A DNA stretch of 64,000 nt, taken from positions 23,629-87,628 of the forward strand of contig JAAYDT010000008.1 of NCBI GenBank assembly GCA_012729145.1, written 5' to 3'. The DNA is from Synergistaceae bacterium (GTDB lineage Bacteria; Synergistota; Synergistia; Synergistales; Thermovirgaceae). Shown here in pieces: positions 50,079 through 59,123 of the stretch. Each line of letters starts with the position of its first letter. Positions within the stretch are counted from its first letter, which is position 1. The notes beneath the pieces are model-generated. The model did no database searches and was not told the DNA's origin. It was given only the letters and a program-made list of their open reading frames with translations. A program made the translations under genes and the position numbers.

Positions 50079-52604
50079 ATGTGGCAGTACTTCACCGAAA
50101 GAGGAAAGAAAGTGATCCAGCTGGCCCACAGGGAAGCTCTCAGGATGGGCCATGACGTTATAGGTACAGAACATATCCTTATGGGGCTGGCTGCCGAGGG
50201 AGAGGGCGTTGCCGCTCAGATCCTGCAGTCTTCCGGTGTGTCCCTGGATGAACTGCGGAGCACTGTGGAGCAGTTCGTCGGACGGGGAGAGCAGAAGAGC
50301 AAGCCTGTGGACCTCCCACTGAGCCCAAGGGCGAAGAAGGTCCTTGACCTGGCAATGCGGGAAGCAAGGGGAATGTCCGTCAACTACGTCGGGACAGAGC
50401 ACATTCTTCTGGGACTGATCTCAGAGGGTGAGGGTATAGCAGCCCAGATACTGGGTTCCATTGGTATGGACCTCGAGAAGATCCGTACTGAGGTCATAGC
50501 AGCTATTTCGGCAGGAGAAGGAAGCACGGCGGAGGCTGCTGAAAGCCCTGGCGAGGATCATCCTCAGAAATCTGCCGGCCGGTCCAGGACCCCGACGCTG
50601 GACCAGCTCGGTATAGCACTGACCGAGATGGCCCAGCGCAATGAGCTCGATCCGGTTATAGGCAGGGCCAAGGAGATCCAGAGACTGATACAGATCCTCT
50701 CCCGCCGTACCAAGAACAACCCCGTGCTTATAGGTGATCCCGGTGTCGGCAAGACTGCCATCGTGGAGGGCCTGGCCCAGAAGATAATTGCCGGTGACAT
50801 CCCCGAGGTACTGAGAGGCAAGAGGGTCGTGCAGCTCAACGTGGGCAACCTGGTTGCCGGAACCAAGTACAGGGGCGAGTTCGAGGAGAGGATGCGCAAA
50901 CTGGTCAAAGAGCTCAGGGATTGCCGGGACGTGATCCTCTTTATCGACGAGATCCACACCATCGTCGGGGCCGGAGGAGCGGAAGGGGCTGTCGATGCGG
51001 CGAATATCCTGAAGCCCAGTCTGTCAAGAGGCGAGTTCCAGGTGGTCGGGGCGACGACGGTCGATGAATACAGGAAGAACATAGAGAAGGACGCAGCACT
51101 GGAGAGACGCTTCCAGCCGGTAATGGTGGAAGAGCCCGGTGTGGAGGACTCCATAAGGATCCTGGAAGGCCTCAGGGACAGGTATGAGGCCCATCACAGG
51201 GCCAAGATCACCGACAGGGCCCTTGATGCTGCCGCAAGGCTCTCTGCCAGGTATATTACTGAACGCCATCTGCCGGACAAGGCCATCGACCTTATCGACG
51301 AAGCTGCAGCCCGGGCAAGGCTGAAGACCATGGAGGCCCCGGAAGACATCAAGGAGAAGGAGAGACTCCTTGATGCTCTCCGCAAGGAGAAGGAAGCCGC
51401 TGTGGCGTCCCAGGAGTTCGAGAAGGCCGCCTCCCTCAGGGATGATGAGAGAAAGCTCGGTGACGAGATCGAGGTCTGCCGGAAAGAGTGGCAGAAGGTC
51501 CGGAACCAGGAGGAACCGGTGGTAGATGCTGAACAGATAGCCGGGATAGTCTCCGAGTGGACAGGGATCCCAGTCGTTCAGCTGACCGAGGAGGAGGCTG
51601 CCCGGCTCATGCGCATGGAGGAGGAGATCCATCGGCGCATGGTTGACCAGACCCAGGCCGTAAATGCCGTATCCCGGGCCATAAGAAGATCCAGGAGCGG
51701 TCTCAAGGACCCCAAAAGGCCCGTTGGAAGCTTCCTCTTCCTGGGCCCCACCGGGGTGGGAAAGACTGAGCTTGCCCGTTCCCTTGCGGAGTTCCTCTTC
51801 GGAAGCGAAGAGGCCATGGTTCGGTTCGACATGAGCGAGTACATGGAGCGCCACGAGGTGGCCAAACTGATCGGCGCCCCGCCAGGCTATGTAGGATTCG
51901 AGGAGGGCGGGAAGCTTACAGAGGCTCTCCGGAGGAGGCCCTATTCGGTGGTGCTCTTCGACGAGATCGAGAAGGCCCACCCCGATATTTTCAACATCCT
52001 CCTCCAGATACTTGAGGACGGACGTCTTACCGACGGTCAGGGACATACCGTCGATTTCAGGAACAGCGTGGTCATCATGACCAGCAACATCGGTGCCAAG
52101 GATGCCATGAAGGGTCAGGGTCTCGGCTTTACCGCTCCCGGACAGGGAGAGATGCCTGACTGGGGCAGGGTCCGTACTGGGATCGTTGATTCGGTCAAAA
52201 AGACCTTCAGACCCGAGTTCATCAACCGCATCGACGAGATGATCGTCTTCGAACCCCTGGGAAGGGAAGATCTCCTGAAAGTCCTGGACCTCATGCTCAG
52301 GGAGGTTTCTGAAAGGCTCTCCGAAAAGGGTATCCATATAGAGATCCCTGTCGAAGCGAGGACGCTTCTCCTTGACAAGGGGTACGACCCCAAATATGGG
52401 GCCAGACCACTGAGGAGGGCTGTCCAGCGCCTGATAGAGGACCGGCTGGCAGACCTTGTGCTTGAAGGTCGTGTCGCCGATGAAAGCCTCATTTCGGTGT
52501 CGGTGGAGGATGGGGAACTGGTACTGGTCCCGGATGCGATGCCCCTCGAAGGTGGAGATGATGTCAGGGAAGGAATGGAAGCGGAAGAGAAGGCCGATGG
52601 ATGA
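50079..52604 (+). CDS. clpC: AAA+ chaperone-protease ATPase ClpC
   Basis: The 841-residue Hsp100 protein has the duplicated Clp N domain (1-145), NBD1 with Walker A G219-DPGVGKT-226, a UVR-containing middle domain (about 420-460, EFEKAASLRDDERKLGDEI), and NBD2 with GPTGVGKT at 556-563. It unfolds McsB-marked substrates for ClpP. The ATG at 50079 follows GGAGGTTCAGAAC; an ATG at 50064 is less likely because it lies at the SD. The operon end is marked by a hairpin. Confidence 0.97.
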   Translation: MWQYFTERGKKVIQLAHREALRMGHDVIGTEHILMGLAAEGEGVAAQILQSSGVSLDELRSTVEQFVGRGEQKSKPVDLPLSPRAKKVLDLAMREARGMSVNYVGTEHILLGLISEGEGIAAQILGSIGMDLEKIRTEVIAAISAGEGSTAEAAESPGEDHPQKSAGRSRTPTLDQLGIALTEMAQRNELDPVIGRAKEIQRLIQILSRRTKNNPVLIGDPGVGKTAIVEGLAQKIIAGDIPEVLRGKRVVQLNVGNLVAGTKYRGEFEERMRKLVKELRDCRDVILFIDEIHTIVGAGGAEGAVDAANILKPSLSRGEFQVVGATTVDEYRKNIEKDAALERRFQPVMVEEPGVEDSIRILEGLRDRYEAHHRAKITDRALDAAARLSARYITERHLPDKAIDLIDEAAARARLKTMEAPEDIKEKERLLDALRKEKEAAVASQEFEKAASLRDDERKLGDEIEVCRKEWQKVRNQEEPVVDAEQIAGIVSEWTGIPVVQLTEEEAARLMRMEEEIHRRMVDQTQAVNAVSRAIRRSRSGLKDPKRPVGSFLFLGPTGVGKTELARSLAEFLFGSEEAMVRFDMSEYMERHEVAKLIGAPPGYVGFEEGGKLTEALRRRPYSVVLFDEIEKAHPDIFNILLQILEDGRLTDGQGHTVDFRNSVVIMTSNIGAKDAMKGQGLGFTAPGQGEMPDWGRVRTGIVDSVKKTFRPEFINRIDEMIVFEPLGREDLLKVLDLMLREVSERLSEKGIHIEIPVEARTLLLDKGYDPKYGARPLRRAVQRLIEDRLADLVLEGRVADESLISVSVEDGELVLVPDAMPLEGGDDVREGMEAEEKADG

Positions 52605-52629
52605 TACAAGGGAATGAATTACGGGAACA

Positions 52630-52657
52630 GGGGTCCCTTGTCCGGGACCCCGTTCTT
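52630..52657 (+). terminator. Candidate terminator after clpC
   Basis: An 8-bp stem GGGGTCCC/GGGACCCC with a 6-nt loop is followed by GTTCTTTC. Confidence 0.5.
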
Positions 52658-52680
52658 TCATAATGAGAGGAGAGGTGGGG

Positions 52681-53517
52681 GTGTTCAAATTGGATCTTTT
52701 CTGGATCTTCATTCTGTTCTTCTTCGTCTTCCCCATGTTCAAACAGTGGAACCTGGAGCGGATGAGGGTGGCTGCGATCAGGAAACTCGAAAAGAAGCGG
52801 AGCAGCAGGGTGATCACTCTGATCCACAGACAGGAGAGCGTGGGCTTCCTGGGTGTTTTCGCAAGGAACTACATAAACATTGAGGATTCGGAGGAGATCT
52901 TGAGGGCCATCCGGATGACATCATCGGACACCCCCATCGATCTGATCGTCCATACTCCTGGAGGTCTTTTGCTGGCTGCCTCCCAGATAGCAGCGGCCCT
53001 GAACAAACACGAGGCGAAGGTTACCATTTTTGTTCCGCACTATGCCATGTCAGGCGGTACCCTTATTGCTCTTGCCGCTGACGAGATCGTGATGGACCGT
53101 CACGCGGTCCTTGGCCCGGTGGATCCCCAGATCGGGCAGTATCCGGCCGTCTCTATCCTGAAGACCGTTGAGGATAAGCCTGTCGCTGAGCTAGACGATG
53201 AGACACTCATTCTGGCCGACATATCACGAAAGGCGATAGAACAGACCCGTAGGTTCGTGGCAAGCCTTCTCGTTGACAACATACCCCGTGAAGAGGCGGA
53301 GAGGTTGGCGGGACTTCTCACCGAGGGACGCTGGACGCACGATTACCCCATAAGCAGCGAGGAGGCAGCAGAACTGGGTCTTTTCATATCCACAGATATC
53401 CCCGAGGAGATATGCCAGGTCATGAGGTTATACCCCCAGTCAGGCCAGCGCCGTCCCTCGGTCCAGTACGTCCCCATGCCCTACCATGGGACCACCCATA
53501 ACACGGGTATCAAATGA
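52681..53517 (+). CDS. SDH-type ClpP-fold serine protease homologue, membrane-anchored
   Basis: The 278-residue protein has an N-terminal membrane helix (DLFWIFILFFFVFPMF) and a crotonase/ClpP-like fold of the SDH serine-proteinase family: LIVHTPGGLLLAASQIAAAL (H91, GG) and the probable nucleophile S124 in YAMSGGTLIAL, followed by DRHAVLGPVDPQIG. It may cut membrane proteins or assist quality control. GTG at 52681 behind GGAGAGG is the start. Its place directly after clpC and before a parvulin gene suggests a role in protein quality control. Confidence 0.88.
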   Translation: MFKLDLFWIFILFFFVFPMFKQWNLERMRVAAIRKLEKKRSSRVITLIHRQESVGFLGVFARNYINIEDSEEILRAIRMTSSDTPIDLIVHTPGGLLLAASQIAAALNKHEAKVTIFVPHYAMSGGTLIALAADEIVMDRHAVLGPVDPQIGQYPAVSILKTVEDKPVAELDDETLILADISRKAIEQTRRFVASLLVDNIPREEAERLAGLLTEGRWTHDYPISSEEAAELGLFISTDIPEEICQVMRLYPQSGQRRPSVQYVPMPYHGTTHNTGIK

Positions 53518-53558
53518 CCTCCGGCCCGGTCCGGATATATCGTTTAAGGAGTGATCAT

Positions 53559-54440
53559 ATGAAAAGCCTTTCCAGGAAAGTCCTATTGCTCGCAGTTGCT
53601 GTGACCTTTGCCATTCCTGCTCTCGCCGTCGCCGCCGACAGGGGTCCCGTCATCACGGCGGGGGAAGAGACCGTCAGCGAGCAGGAGATGATCCGCCTGA
53701 TAATGGACCAGTCCGGGGCAGACAAAATGATGGCTCCCTTCGTCCTGGCGCAGCTTTCCCTGGAGGACAGGGAGAGCTTTGCCGAACAGGTGTCCATGGC
53801 CCTGCTTCTATCGGAGGCCGCGTTGCGAAAGGGACTCCAGCTGGACCCTTCCGTCTCGGTCCAGCTGAGGTGGAACGCAATTAACATCCTTGCCCAGGCC
53901 TATGTGGCCTCTGTCTCTTCGAAGTGGGACCTGGGAAGACCAGCCCTTGAAGCCTGGTTCTCCAGTCACGAAGAAGATTACAGGGAACCGGAATCGGTGC
54001 GGGTCAGGCACATCCTGGTGGCCTCCGAAAAAGAGGCGGTGGACGTTCTGCTGAAGGTCTACGCCAAGGAAGCTGACTTCGGAAGGGTCGCCGCCGAGAA
54101 CAGCATCGATCCCGGGAGTGCTGGGTCCGGTGGGGACCTTGGATGGGTCTACAGGGGACAGACCGTCCCAGAGTTCGATAGTCTCGCCTTCTCCCTCGAG
54201 CCGGGAAGGACAGGAGGTCCGGTGGAGACGAAGTTCGGCTGGCACGTGCTTCAGGTTCTTGAGAAAAGGCCGGCAAGGTCGTTCACCCTTGATGAGGTGC
54301 TTCCACGGGTAAGAGAGGACATACAGCAGCACTACCTCGAACTCGAGGTCCAGCGCCTGGTCGATTCACTGGGTTCGGAGATTGACCGTGACATACTCTC
54401 CACTCTTGGAGGATTCCCTGCCTACCGGAAAGACCAGTAA
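53559..54440 (+). CDS. Exported peptidyl-prolyl isomerase (parvulin, PpiC/PrsA/SurA-like)
   Basis: The 293-residue exported protein has a signal peptide (LLLAVAVTFAIPALAVA, cleavage near AADRG), a SurA-N-like helical part (about 35-140) and a parvulin domain (about 150-245: VRHILVASEKEAVDVL, ADFGRVAAENSIDPGSAGSGGDLGWV, FGWHVLQVLEK). It would fold or escort proteins in the periplasm. The SD AAGGAGTGA is strong. A perfect hairpin follows the stop. Confidence 0.92.
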   Translation: MKSLSRKVLLLAVAVTFAIPALAVAADRGPVITAGEETVSEQEMIRLIMDQSGADKMMAPFVLAQLSLEDRESFAEQVSMALLLSEAALRKGLQLDPSVSVQLRWNAINILAQAYVASVSSKWDLGRPALEAWFSSHEEDYREPESVRVRHILVASEKEAVDVLLKVYAKEADFGRVAAENSIDPGSAGSGGDLGWVYRGQTVPEFDSLAFSLEPGRTGGPVETKFGWHVLQVLEKRPARSFTLDEVLPRVREDIQQHYLELEVQRLVDSLGSEIDRDILSTLGGFPAYRKDQ

Positions 54441-54448
54441 GGGCATTT

Positions 54449-54486
54449 CTTCCTGCCGGCGGAGCGGATATTCCGCCGGCAGGAAG
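54449..54486. terminator. Terminator between convergent genes
   Basis: A perfect 15-bp stem (CTTCCTGCCGGCGGA at 54449-54463, partner at 54472-54486) with an 8-nt loop separates the parvulin gene from the convergent phzF-like gene. Confidence 0.75.
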
Positions 54487-54490
54487 ATCC

Positions 54491-55339
54491 CTAGAGCAGA
54501 AGCTCTCCTCTCAAGACGGTCGTTGCCCTTCCGGTGATCTTCACTCGATCTCCTGTTATGGCTACGGTCAGTTCGCCCCCCCTCTTCGATGCCTGGAAAG
54601 CTCGGAACCGGGATCTTCCCGTGATCCGCGACCAGTAGGGAGCAAGCACGGTGTGGGCCGATCCTGTCACTGGATCTTCTTCTATTCCCTCCCAGGGACC
54701 GAAGTACCGTGACAGGAAGTCAAAATCTGAAGACCGGGAGGTTATGATCACTCCCTGAAAACCCAGCCCGCCCCTGTCAATGCCTAGCATGGCCTTGAAG
54801 TCGGGCTGAAGTCCACGGACAGCAGCCTCATCAGTCATCCTTAAAAGCAGCATCTCAGCGCTCTTGGAAAACCTTGTATCCTCGACGGAACTGATCCCGA
54901 TGGCATCCAGCAGTCCATCAGGGATCTCAGCCGGTTCAGTTCCGTTCAGGGGGAAATCAAGGGTGATCCCGTCCTCTCCCAGGGCAGCCGCCAGTTTCCC
55001 GCTGGCGCTCTCGAAGGTGATCCTCGGAAAAGAAGAAGCTCTTTCATTGAAGATCACCCATGAGGCTGCAAGGGTAGCGTGACCGCAGAGGGGAACCTCC
55101 ACGGAGGGTGTGAACCACCTGATCGAGAAGGCGGCGCAGCCTTTCCCCTCCGGCTCTTTTGAAGGCACGACGAAGGCAGTTTCGGAGAGATTCATCTCCA
55201 TGGCTATTCTTTTCATTGTCACCTCGTCAGGGAACTTGTCCACAAGGCAGACCGCAGCGGGGTTCCCCCTGAAGGGCTCGTCCGTGAACGCATCCACCTG
55301 GAACACAGGAATGATCATTTCGCTGCCTGATCCCTTCAT
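54491..55339 (-). CDS. PhzF family isomerase/epimerase
   Basis: The 282-residue protein has two diaminopimelate-epimerase-like halves: QVDAFTDEPFRGNPAAVCLVD near the start, MNLSETAFV (catalytic Glu, about 51), RWFTPSVEVPLCGHATLAASWV and EDPVTGSAHTVLAPYW. PhzF acts on trans-2,3-dihydro-3-hydroxyanthranilate; most homologues have unknown substrates. The ATG at 55339 has GGGAGG 8 nt before it. A divergent aldolase-type gene starts about 100 bp away. Confidence 0.9.
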   Translation of the reverse strand: MKGSGSEMIIPVFQVDAFTDEPFRGNPAAVCLVDKFPDEVTMKRIAMEMNLSETAFVVPSKEPEGKGCAAFSIRWFTPSVEVPLCGHATLAASWVIFNERASSFPRITFESASGKLAAALGEDGITLDFPLNGTEPAEIPDGLLDAIGISSVEDTRFSKSAEMLLLRMTDEAAVRGLQPDFKAMLGIDRGGLGFQGVIITSRSSDFDFLSRYFGPWEGIEEDPVTGSAHTVLAPYWSRITGRSRFRAFQASKRGGELTVAITGDRVKITGRATTVLRGELLL

Positions 55340-55439
55340 ATTCGAAACCTCCCGTCCGTACGTAATGGTGCCACCAGTATACCTGAGCTGTGGAAACAGG
55401 TAAGCTAGTTAGGTTATGATCGTGAGCGGGGTGAGGCCG

Positions 55440-56111
55440 ATGATGCTGGAGAGTGCCCGTTACGAGATAGTTCTTTACGGCAGAAAGCTGCTGGAGAGCG
55501 GACTGGTCACAGGAACGGGAGGCAACCTGAGCATAAGGTCCGGCAGATTTGCGGCCCTGTCGCCAAGCTGCGTTGAGTACGGTCTGATGAAACCTGAGGA
55601 CGTGGTCGTTGTTGACATGGATGGAAGAGTGCAGGATGGGCGTCTGAAACCGACCAGCGAGATGTTCCTCCATCTTGCCCTCTACCTTTCAAGACCGGAT
55701 ATTACTGCGGTGGTTCATACCCACTCCCCCTACGCCTGCGTTATGGCCTGCCTGGGTCGGGAGATCCCGGTTTTTCACTATCTCGTGGCCCTTGCGGGGA
55801 GGAGGATCCCCGTGGCCCCCTACGCCTGTTTCGGCACACCGGAATTTGCCCGGTCCGCAGCGGGATCGATGGGGGAAGGGAAAGCGGTCCTCCTTGCGAA
55901 CCATGGGATGGTCTCTGTTGGAAGAAGTCTATCTGAAGCCTTCAGGATCGCGGAGAACGTCGAGTTCGCTGCCATGGTCTACTCCAGGGCACTGGCACTT
56001 GGAGAGCCTAGGGTGTTGAGCGAGGCGGAGGTCGACCGGGTCATGGATGCCCTGAAAGATTACGGATCTTCAGTGATAATGCCGGAGCCCTTAAAGGAGG
56101 AAGATCAATGA
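55440..56111 (+). CDS. Class II aldolase/adducin family protein (fuculose-phosphate aldolase-like)
   Basis: The 223-residue protein has the class II aldolase pattern: GLVTGTGGNLSIR (phosphate loop), the acidic catalytic residue in KPTSEMFLHLALY, two zinc histidines in VVHTHSPYA and another in LLANHGMV. Members are sugar-phosphate aldolases or related decarboxylases. ATGs at 55440 and 55443 fit GGGGTGAGG; an earlier in-frame ATG at 55416 lacks a good SD. It overlaps the following 4Fe-4S gene by 4 bp, so the two are coupled. Confidence 0.9.
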   Translation: MMLESARYEIVLYGRKLLESGLVTGTGGNLSIRSGRFAALSPSCVEYGLMKPEDVVVVDMDGRVQDGRLKPTSEMFLHLALYLSRPDITAVVHTHSPYACVMACLGREIPVFHYLVALAGRRIPVAPYACFGTPEFARSAAGSMGEGKAVLLANHGMVSVGRSLSEAFRIAENVEFAAMVYSRALALGEPRVLSEAEVDRVMDALKDYGSSVIMPEPLKEEDQ

Positions 56112-56815
56112 ACTTCGACCTGACGCTGCAGCTGGGTGAGAAGATCATGGGGGAGGGCGGGTCGGGGTATGGGGTCTCGGACCTCACTGACATCAAGGAC
56201 TTTCCCTTTCCAGGGCTTTCCTATGGGGTGACCATCATGCTTGCCCTTTCCCCGGAGATAGTATCGGGGATAGGAGATGGCCCCACTCGCACCTACCACG
56301 ATGAGTACGAAAGGGTTAACGGGGAGCTGGCCAGGACAGGGTCTGAGACGGTCAGGTTCCTTGAAGGCGCCGGTTTCCGGGCGGTCCTTCTGGGACCGAC
56401 GAGTGAGCAGTTCGACGAAAGCACACTGAGCGTTCCCTTCCCCCACAAGACAGCTGCCATTCGCGCAGGGGTGGGCTGGATAGGCAAATCTGATCTGCTG
56501 GTCTCTGAGGAGTTCGGCTCCGCTTTCAGGATGTGCACTGTACTGACCGATGCCCCTCTGACCCCCGGAACCCCCTCTACGGAGTCACTGTGCGGCCCCT
56601 GCAGGGCCTGCGTTGAGGCATGCCCGGCGAAAGCCCCTACGGGCAGGGAGTGGAGTGCCGGTACGCACAGAGACGAGCTGGTGGACATTTTTGCGTGTTA
56701 CCGACAGACGAGGGATTTCACAAAGGAGATGGGGTGGTCCCACTCCATCTGCGGGATATGTATCCAGGCCTGTCCCTGGACCCAAAAATATATCAGCTCC
56801 CGAAGCTGTCCCTGA
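56108..56815 (+). CDS. QueG-like protein with two 4Fe-4S clusters
   Basis: The 235-residue protein has the middle and C-terminal layout of epoxyqueuosine reductase: AAIRAGVGWIGKSDLLVSEEFGS, then CGPCRACVEACP (first cluster) and CGICIQACPW with an upstream DIFACY (second cluster). The HEAT domain of QueG is absent, and it is shorter than QueG. It may be a reductase of another substrate. It is coupled to the aldolase gene in front of it (ATGA overlap). Its end overlaps the convergent symporter gene by 23 bp. Confidence 0.82.
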   Translation: MNFDLTLQLGEKIMGEGGSGYGVSDLTDIKDFPFPGLSYGVTIMLALSPEIVSGIGDGPTRTYHDEYERVNGELARTGSETVRFLEGAGFRAVLLGPTSEQFDESTLSVPFPHKTAAIRAGVGWIGKSDLLVSEEFGSAFRMCTVLTDAPLTPGTPSTESLCGPCRACVEACPAKAPTGREWSAGTHRDELVDIFACYRQTRDFTKEMGWSHSICGICIQACPWTQKYISSRSCP

Positions 56816-58244
56816 TATAGCCCTCCAGGGAAGAAAAGAAATCTTCGGTGTCGATCGGGGGCCTGGTCGCTAGACTGACAGCTATGAACACTGTCCCGGA
56901 GACGAGGATCCCCCAGACCGGAGGCCAGTGACCCAGGGGTTTTAGCCCCTGGACGTACATGAAGCTGACCGCAAGGCCTCCTGCTATCATGCTTGATACG
57001 GCTCCGGCGGCGGTCGCCTTTTTCCAGAAAAATGCTCCCAGGATCGTCGGAAGCTGCATGAGCAGTCCTCCCGAGGCCATGGAGGAGAGGACTGCGATCA
57101 GGCCCAGCTGCATACGCGCGAAAAAGAAACAAACCACTGTGATGACAGGTATGAGAAGCCTGCATATCCCCAGTTCGGTCCTCTCGGAGATATCGGGAAG
57201 GAATGTCCTGACAACGTCCCTCCCGAACATGGAGCTGAGGGTGAGGATTATCGAGTTCATGGTAGATACTGCGGCGGCCGTTATGCTGAGGGATACCACC
57301 AGGGCCAGGGGGGAAGGAACTGAAGACAAAAGCATGGCCATGGCGTTGTCGGCCTTCTCCAGCCCGGGAATTTTGACGGCGGCTGCCAGCCCGAAGACAA
57401 CGCAGAGGACGGTGTAGACGAAACCGAAGGCTGAAAAACCAAGGATCATCTTCCGCAGGTTTTTTACGCTTGAGGGGATGTAAAGACGCTGGACCACCTG
57501 TGGATTGGTCACCGCAAAGAACGCCCACGGAAGGGTCAGCCCAAGGAACATGGGGAAGGTCCACGAGACCTTCAGAAGGTCCTGTCTTGATCCGAGGGCT
57601 TCCGGGAGACCCCCTGGGAAGAGCGCCAAGGTGATGAAGCCCAGGAGGAGGAGACTGGCGACAAGCATCACCACCGCCTGTAGAGCGTCTGTCAGTGCCA
57701 CCGATCTCAGACCGGCCCACCAGGAGAAGACGAAGGATACACCGGCCGCAATGAGCATCCCCACCGTGAAGGGGATGGCGCCTCCCGAAAGGACCTCCAG
57801 CAGGTATCCTATCCCCATGAGCTGGACCGATGCGTAAGGGACGAGCATAACAAGACAGAGAACGGCCGAGACGGCTCCGGCCATTGGGCTTCTGTAACGT
57901 CTTGCAAGGAGCTCTGAGGGGGTGACGAGCCGGAAGATCCTTCCCGCCGCCCAGTACCTGGGCGCAAAGATAACCATAAGGATCACCGTCGCGGCAAGGT
58001 AGGTCATCTCGAAACCAAGGCTGCCGATCCCGGAGGAGTAGGTCAACCCCACCAGCCCGACCATCATGAAGGCGCTGTAGGTGGTGGCGCTGTAGGTCAT
58101 GGCTGAAATGAACCCACCGACCTTGCGGTCGGCCAGGAAGTATTCGATCATCCCCTCACCCAGGTTCTTCCTGGCATGCCACGATAGCAGGGAGCCTGCG
58201 GTGAACCACACCACAATCCCGGCAATGATCATGGGAGGGCTCAT
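56793..58244 (-). CDS. Sodium:solute symporter (SSS family)
   Basis: The 483-residue protein has about 13 helices with SSS features: YFLADRKVGGFISAMTYSATTYSAFMMVGLVGLTYSSG near the start (sodium-site region), GYLLEVLSGG, and the NSIILTLSSMFGRDV segment. The closest general type is PanF (pantothenate), but substrate cannot be fixed. The ATG at 58244 has GGAGGAG and overlaps the stop of the small membrane gene upstream. A NiaR-like regulator gene heads the same operon. Confidence 0.88.
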   Translation of the reverse strand: MSPPMIIAGIVVWFTAGSLLSWHARKNLGEGMIEYFLADRKVGGFISAMTYSATTYSAFMMVGLVGLTYSSGIGSLGFEMTYLAATVILMVIFAPRYWAAGRIFRLVTPSELLARRYRSPMAGAVSAVLCLVMLVPYASVQLMGIGYLLEVLSGGAIPFTVGMLIAAGVSFVFSWWAGLRSVALTDALQAVVMLVASLLLLGFITLALFPGGLPEALGSRQDLLKVSWTFPMFLGLTLPWAFFAVTNPQVVQRLYIPSSVKNLRKMILGFSAFGFVYTVLCVVFGLAAAVKIPGLEKADNAMAMLLSSVPSPLALVVSLSITAAAVSTMNSIILTLSSMFGRDVVRTFLPDISERTELGICRLLIPVITVVCFFFARMQLGLIAVLSSMASGGLLMQLPTILGAFFWKKATAAGAVSSMIAGGLAVSFMYVQGLKPLGHWPPVWGILVSGTVFIAVSLATRPPIDTEDFFSSLEGYIRDSFGS

Positions 58245-58447
58245 CGCAGGGTCTCCTCCCCTCCCCGGTCTTTCCACCCGGAGGTGATCCATACTCCGGC
58301 GAGGACTACGGCTGCGGTAATAAGGTTCCAGAAAAGGAAGGCCCCGGCAAGGGTGCCCACGTTCCTGAGAAGAGTGAAGGGAACGACAACGTTTACGATC
58401 CCGTAGAGTGTTGAGAACAGGACCCAGGTCTTCTCTCTTTGCGTCAA
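58241..58447 (-). CDS. Small membrane subunit of SSS symporter (YhdT-like)
   Basis: The 68-residue protein has two membrane helices (WVLFSTLYGIVNVVVPFTLL and AGAFLFWNLITAAVVLAGVWI) and a polar end. Its size and place (4-bp overlap before an SSS symporter) match the YhdT/DUF997 partner of PanF. The start is TTG at 58447, as the frame upstream is not convincing. It is probably an accessory of the symporter. Confidence 0.7.
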   Translation of the reverse strand: MTQREKTWVLFSTLYGIVNVVVPFTLLRNVGTLAGAFLFWNLITAAVVLAGVWITSGWKDRGGEETLR

Positions 58448-58472
58448 GTTCGATCGCCCCCCGGGAAGAGTG

Positions 58473-58979
58473 TCATTCCATCTCGAGGAATCCCTTGTCC
58501 GCCAGAGCTCTCTCAATAGCGTCCAGGGTCCTTTCGTCGGGGGCTTCCACTGTGTGTACGTGGAAACCCCTTGAAAGCGAGAGAAGTGGGGACTGTCCGG
58601 TGCTCTTGAGCACGTTGACGAAACGTGCCACATCCTCCCGGGAGGCGAGGTCCAGGTTGCCCCTTATCTCGCCGTAAACGGGGTGGTCCACGACCACATC
58701 GATGACCCTCCCACCGGCTTCGATTATGGTGTTGAGCTCTTCGGCTATCTCCTGGGCGTCATGACGAACAGGGAACACTCTTCTACGGCTCCCCTCCCTC
58801 AGGACATAACCCCTTGCGGTGGCCAGAACCCGGTGACCACGGTCCCTCAGGATGGCGATGTCCTGGACCACTGCCTGGCGACTGATGCCGAAAAGGTCAG
58901 CCAGACTCGCCCCGCTTACCGGACCCTCACTCCCGGCCAGGATCTCTGACAGTTTCTCCAGCCTTTTCTCCCTATCCAT
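58473..58979 (-). CDS. NiaR-like (3H domain) transcriptional regulator
   Basis: The 168-residue protein has an HTH_11 domain (1-60, [26 protein letters not shown]) and a 3H ligand-binding domain (about 68-165) with the three conserved histidines in [21 protein letters not shown] and GFHVHTVE. NiaR/YrxA represses NAD biosynthesis and niacin transport genes in response to nicotinate. It lies 25 bp upstream of the small membrane gene and the SSS symporter, which suggests it controls these. Promoter at 59019-59047. Confidence 0.92.
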   Translation of the reverse strand: MDREKRLEKLSEILAGSEGPVSGASLADLFGISRQAVVQDIAILRDRGHRVLATARGYVLREGSRRRVFPVRHDAQEIAEELNTIIEAGGRVIDVVVDHPVYGEIRGNLDLASREDVARFVNVLKSTGQSPLLSLSRGFHVHTVEAPDERTLDAIERALADKGFLEME

Positions 58980-59018
58980 AGGTCAGTTTGTTTCCTCCTA
59001 ACTTGCTGCTACTTGCAG

Positions 59019-59047
59019 ATATTAGCATATATTTCAGGTTCTTCCAA
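59019..59047 (-). promoter_or_regulatory. Promoter of the NiaR-like operon
   Basis: On the minus strand TTGGAA (59042-59047) and TAATAT (59019-59024) are 17 bp apart. Just downstream is the direct repeat ACTTGC-TGCT-ACTTGC (plus strand 59001-59016), possibly an operator. Confidence 0.5.
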
Positions 59048-59123
59048 TAACCGTGGCGTTTCGATTATTATTGACCCCGTAGAAGAGTACTGCCTGAAAA
59101 GAAGTCCAGTGGGGGTGGTCAGG

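Noticed and set aside
51024..52817. A 597-codon open frame opposite clpC
   Set aside because: It is a mirror of the strongly conserved clpC coding frame, with no recognisable domain and no promoter.
56698..57720. A 340-codon minus-strand frame within the symporter gene
   Set aside because: The other minus-strand frame encodes a clear SSS symporter with membrane helices; this one is rich in Arg, Gly and Pro and has no family.
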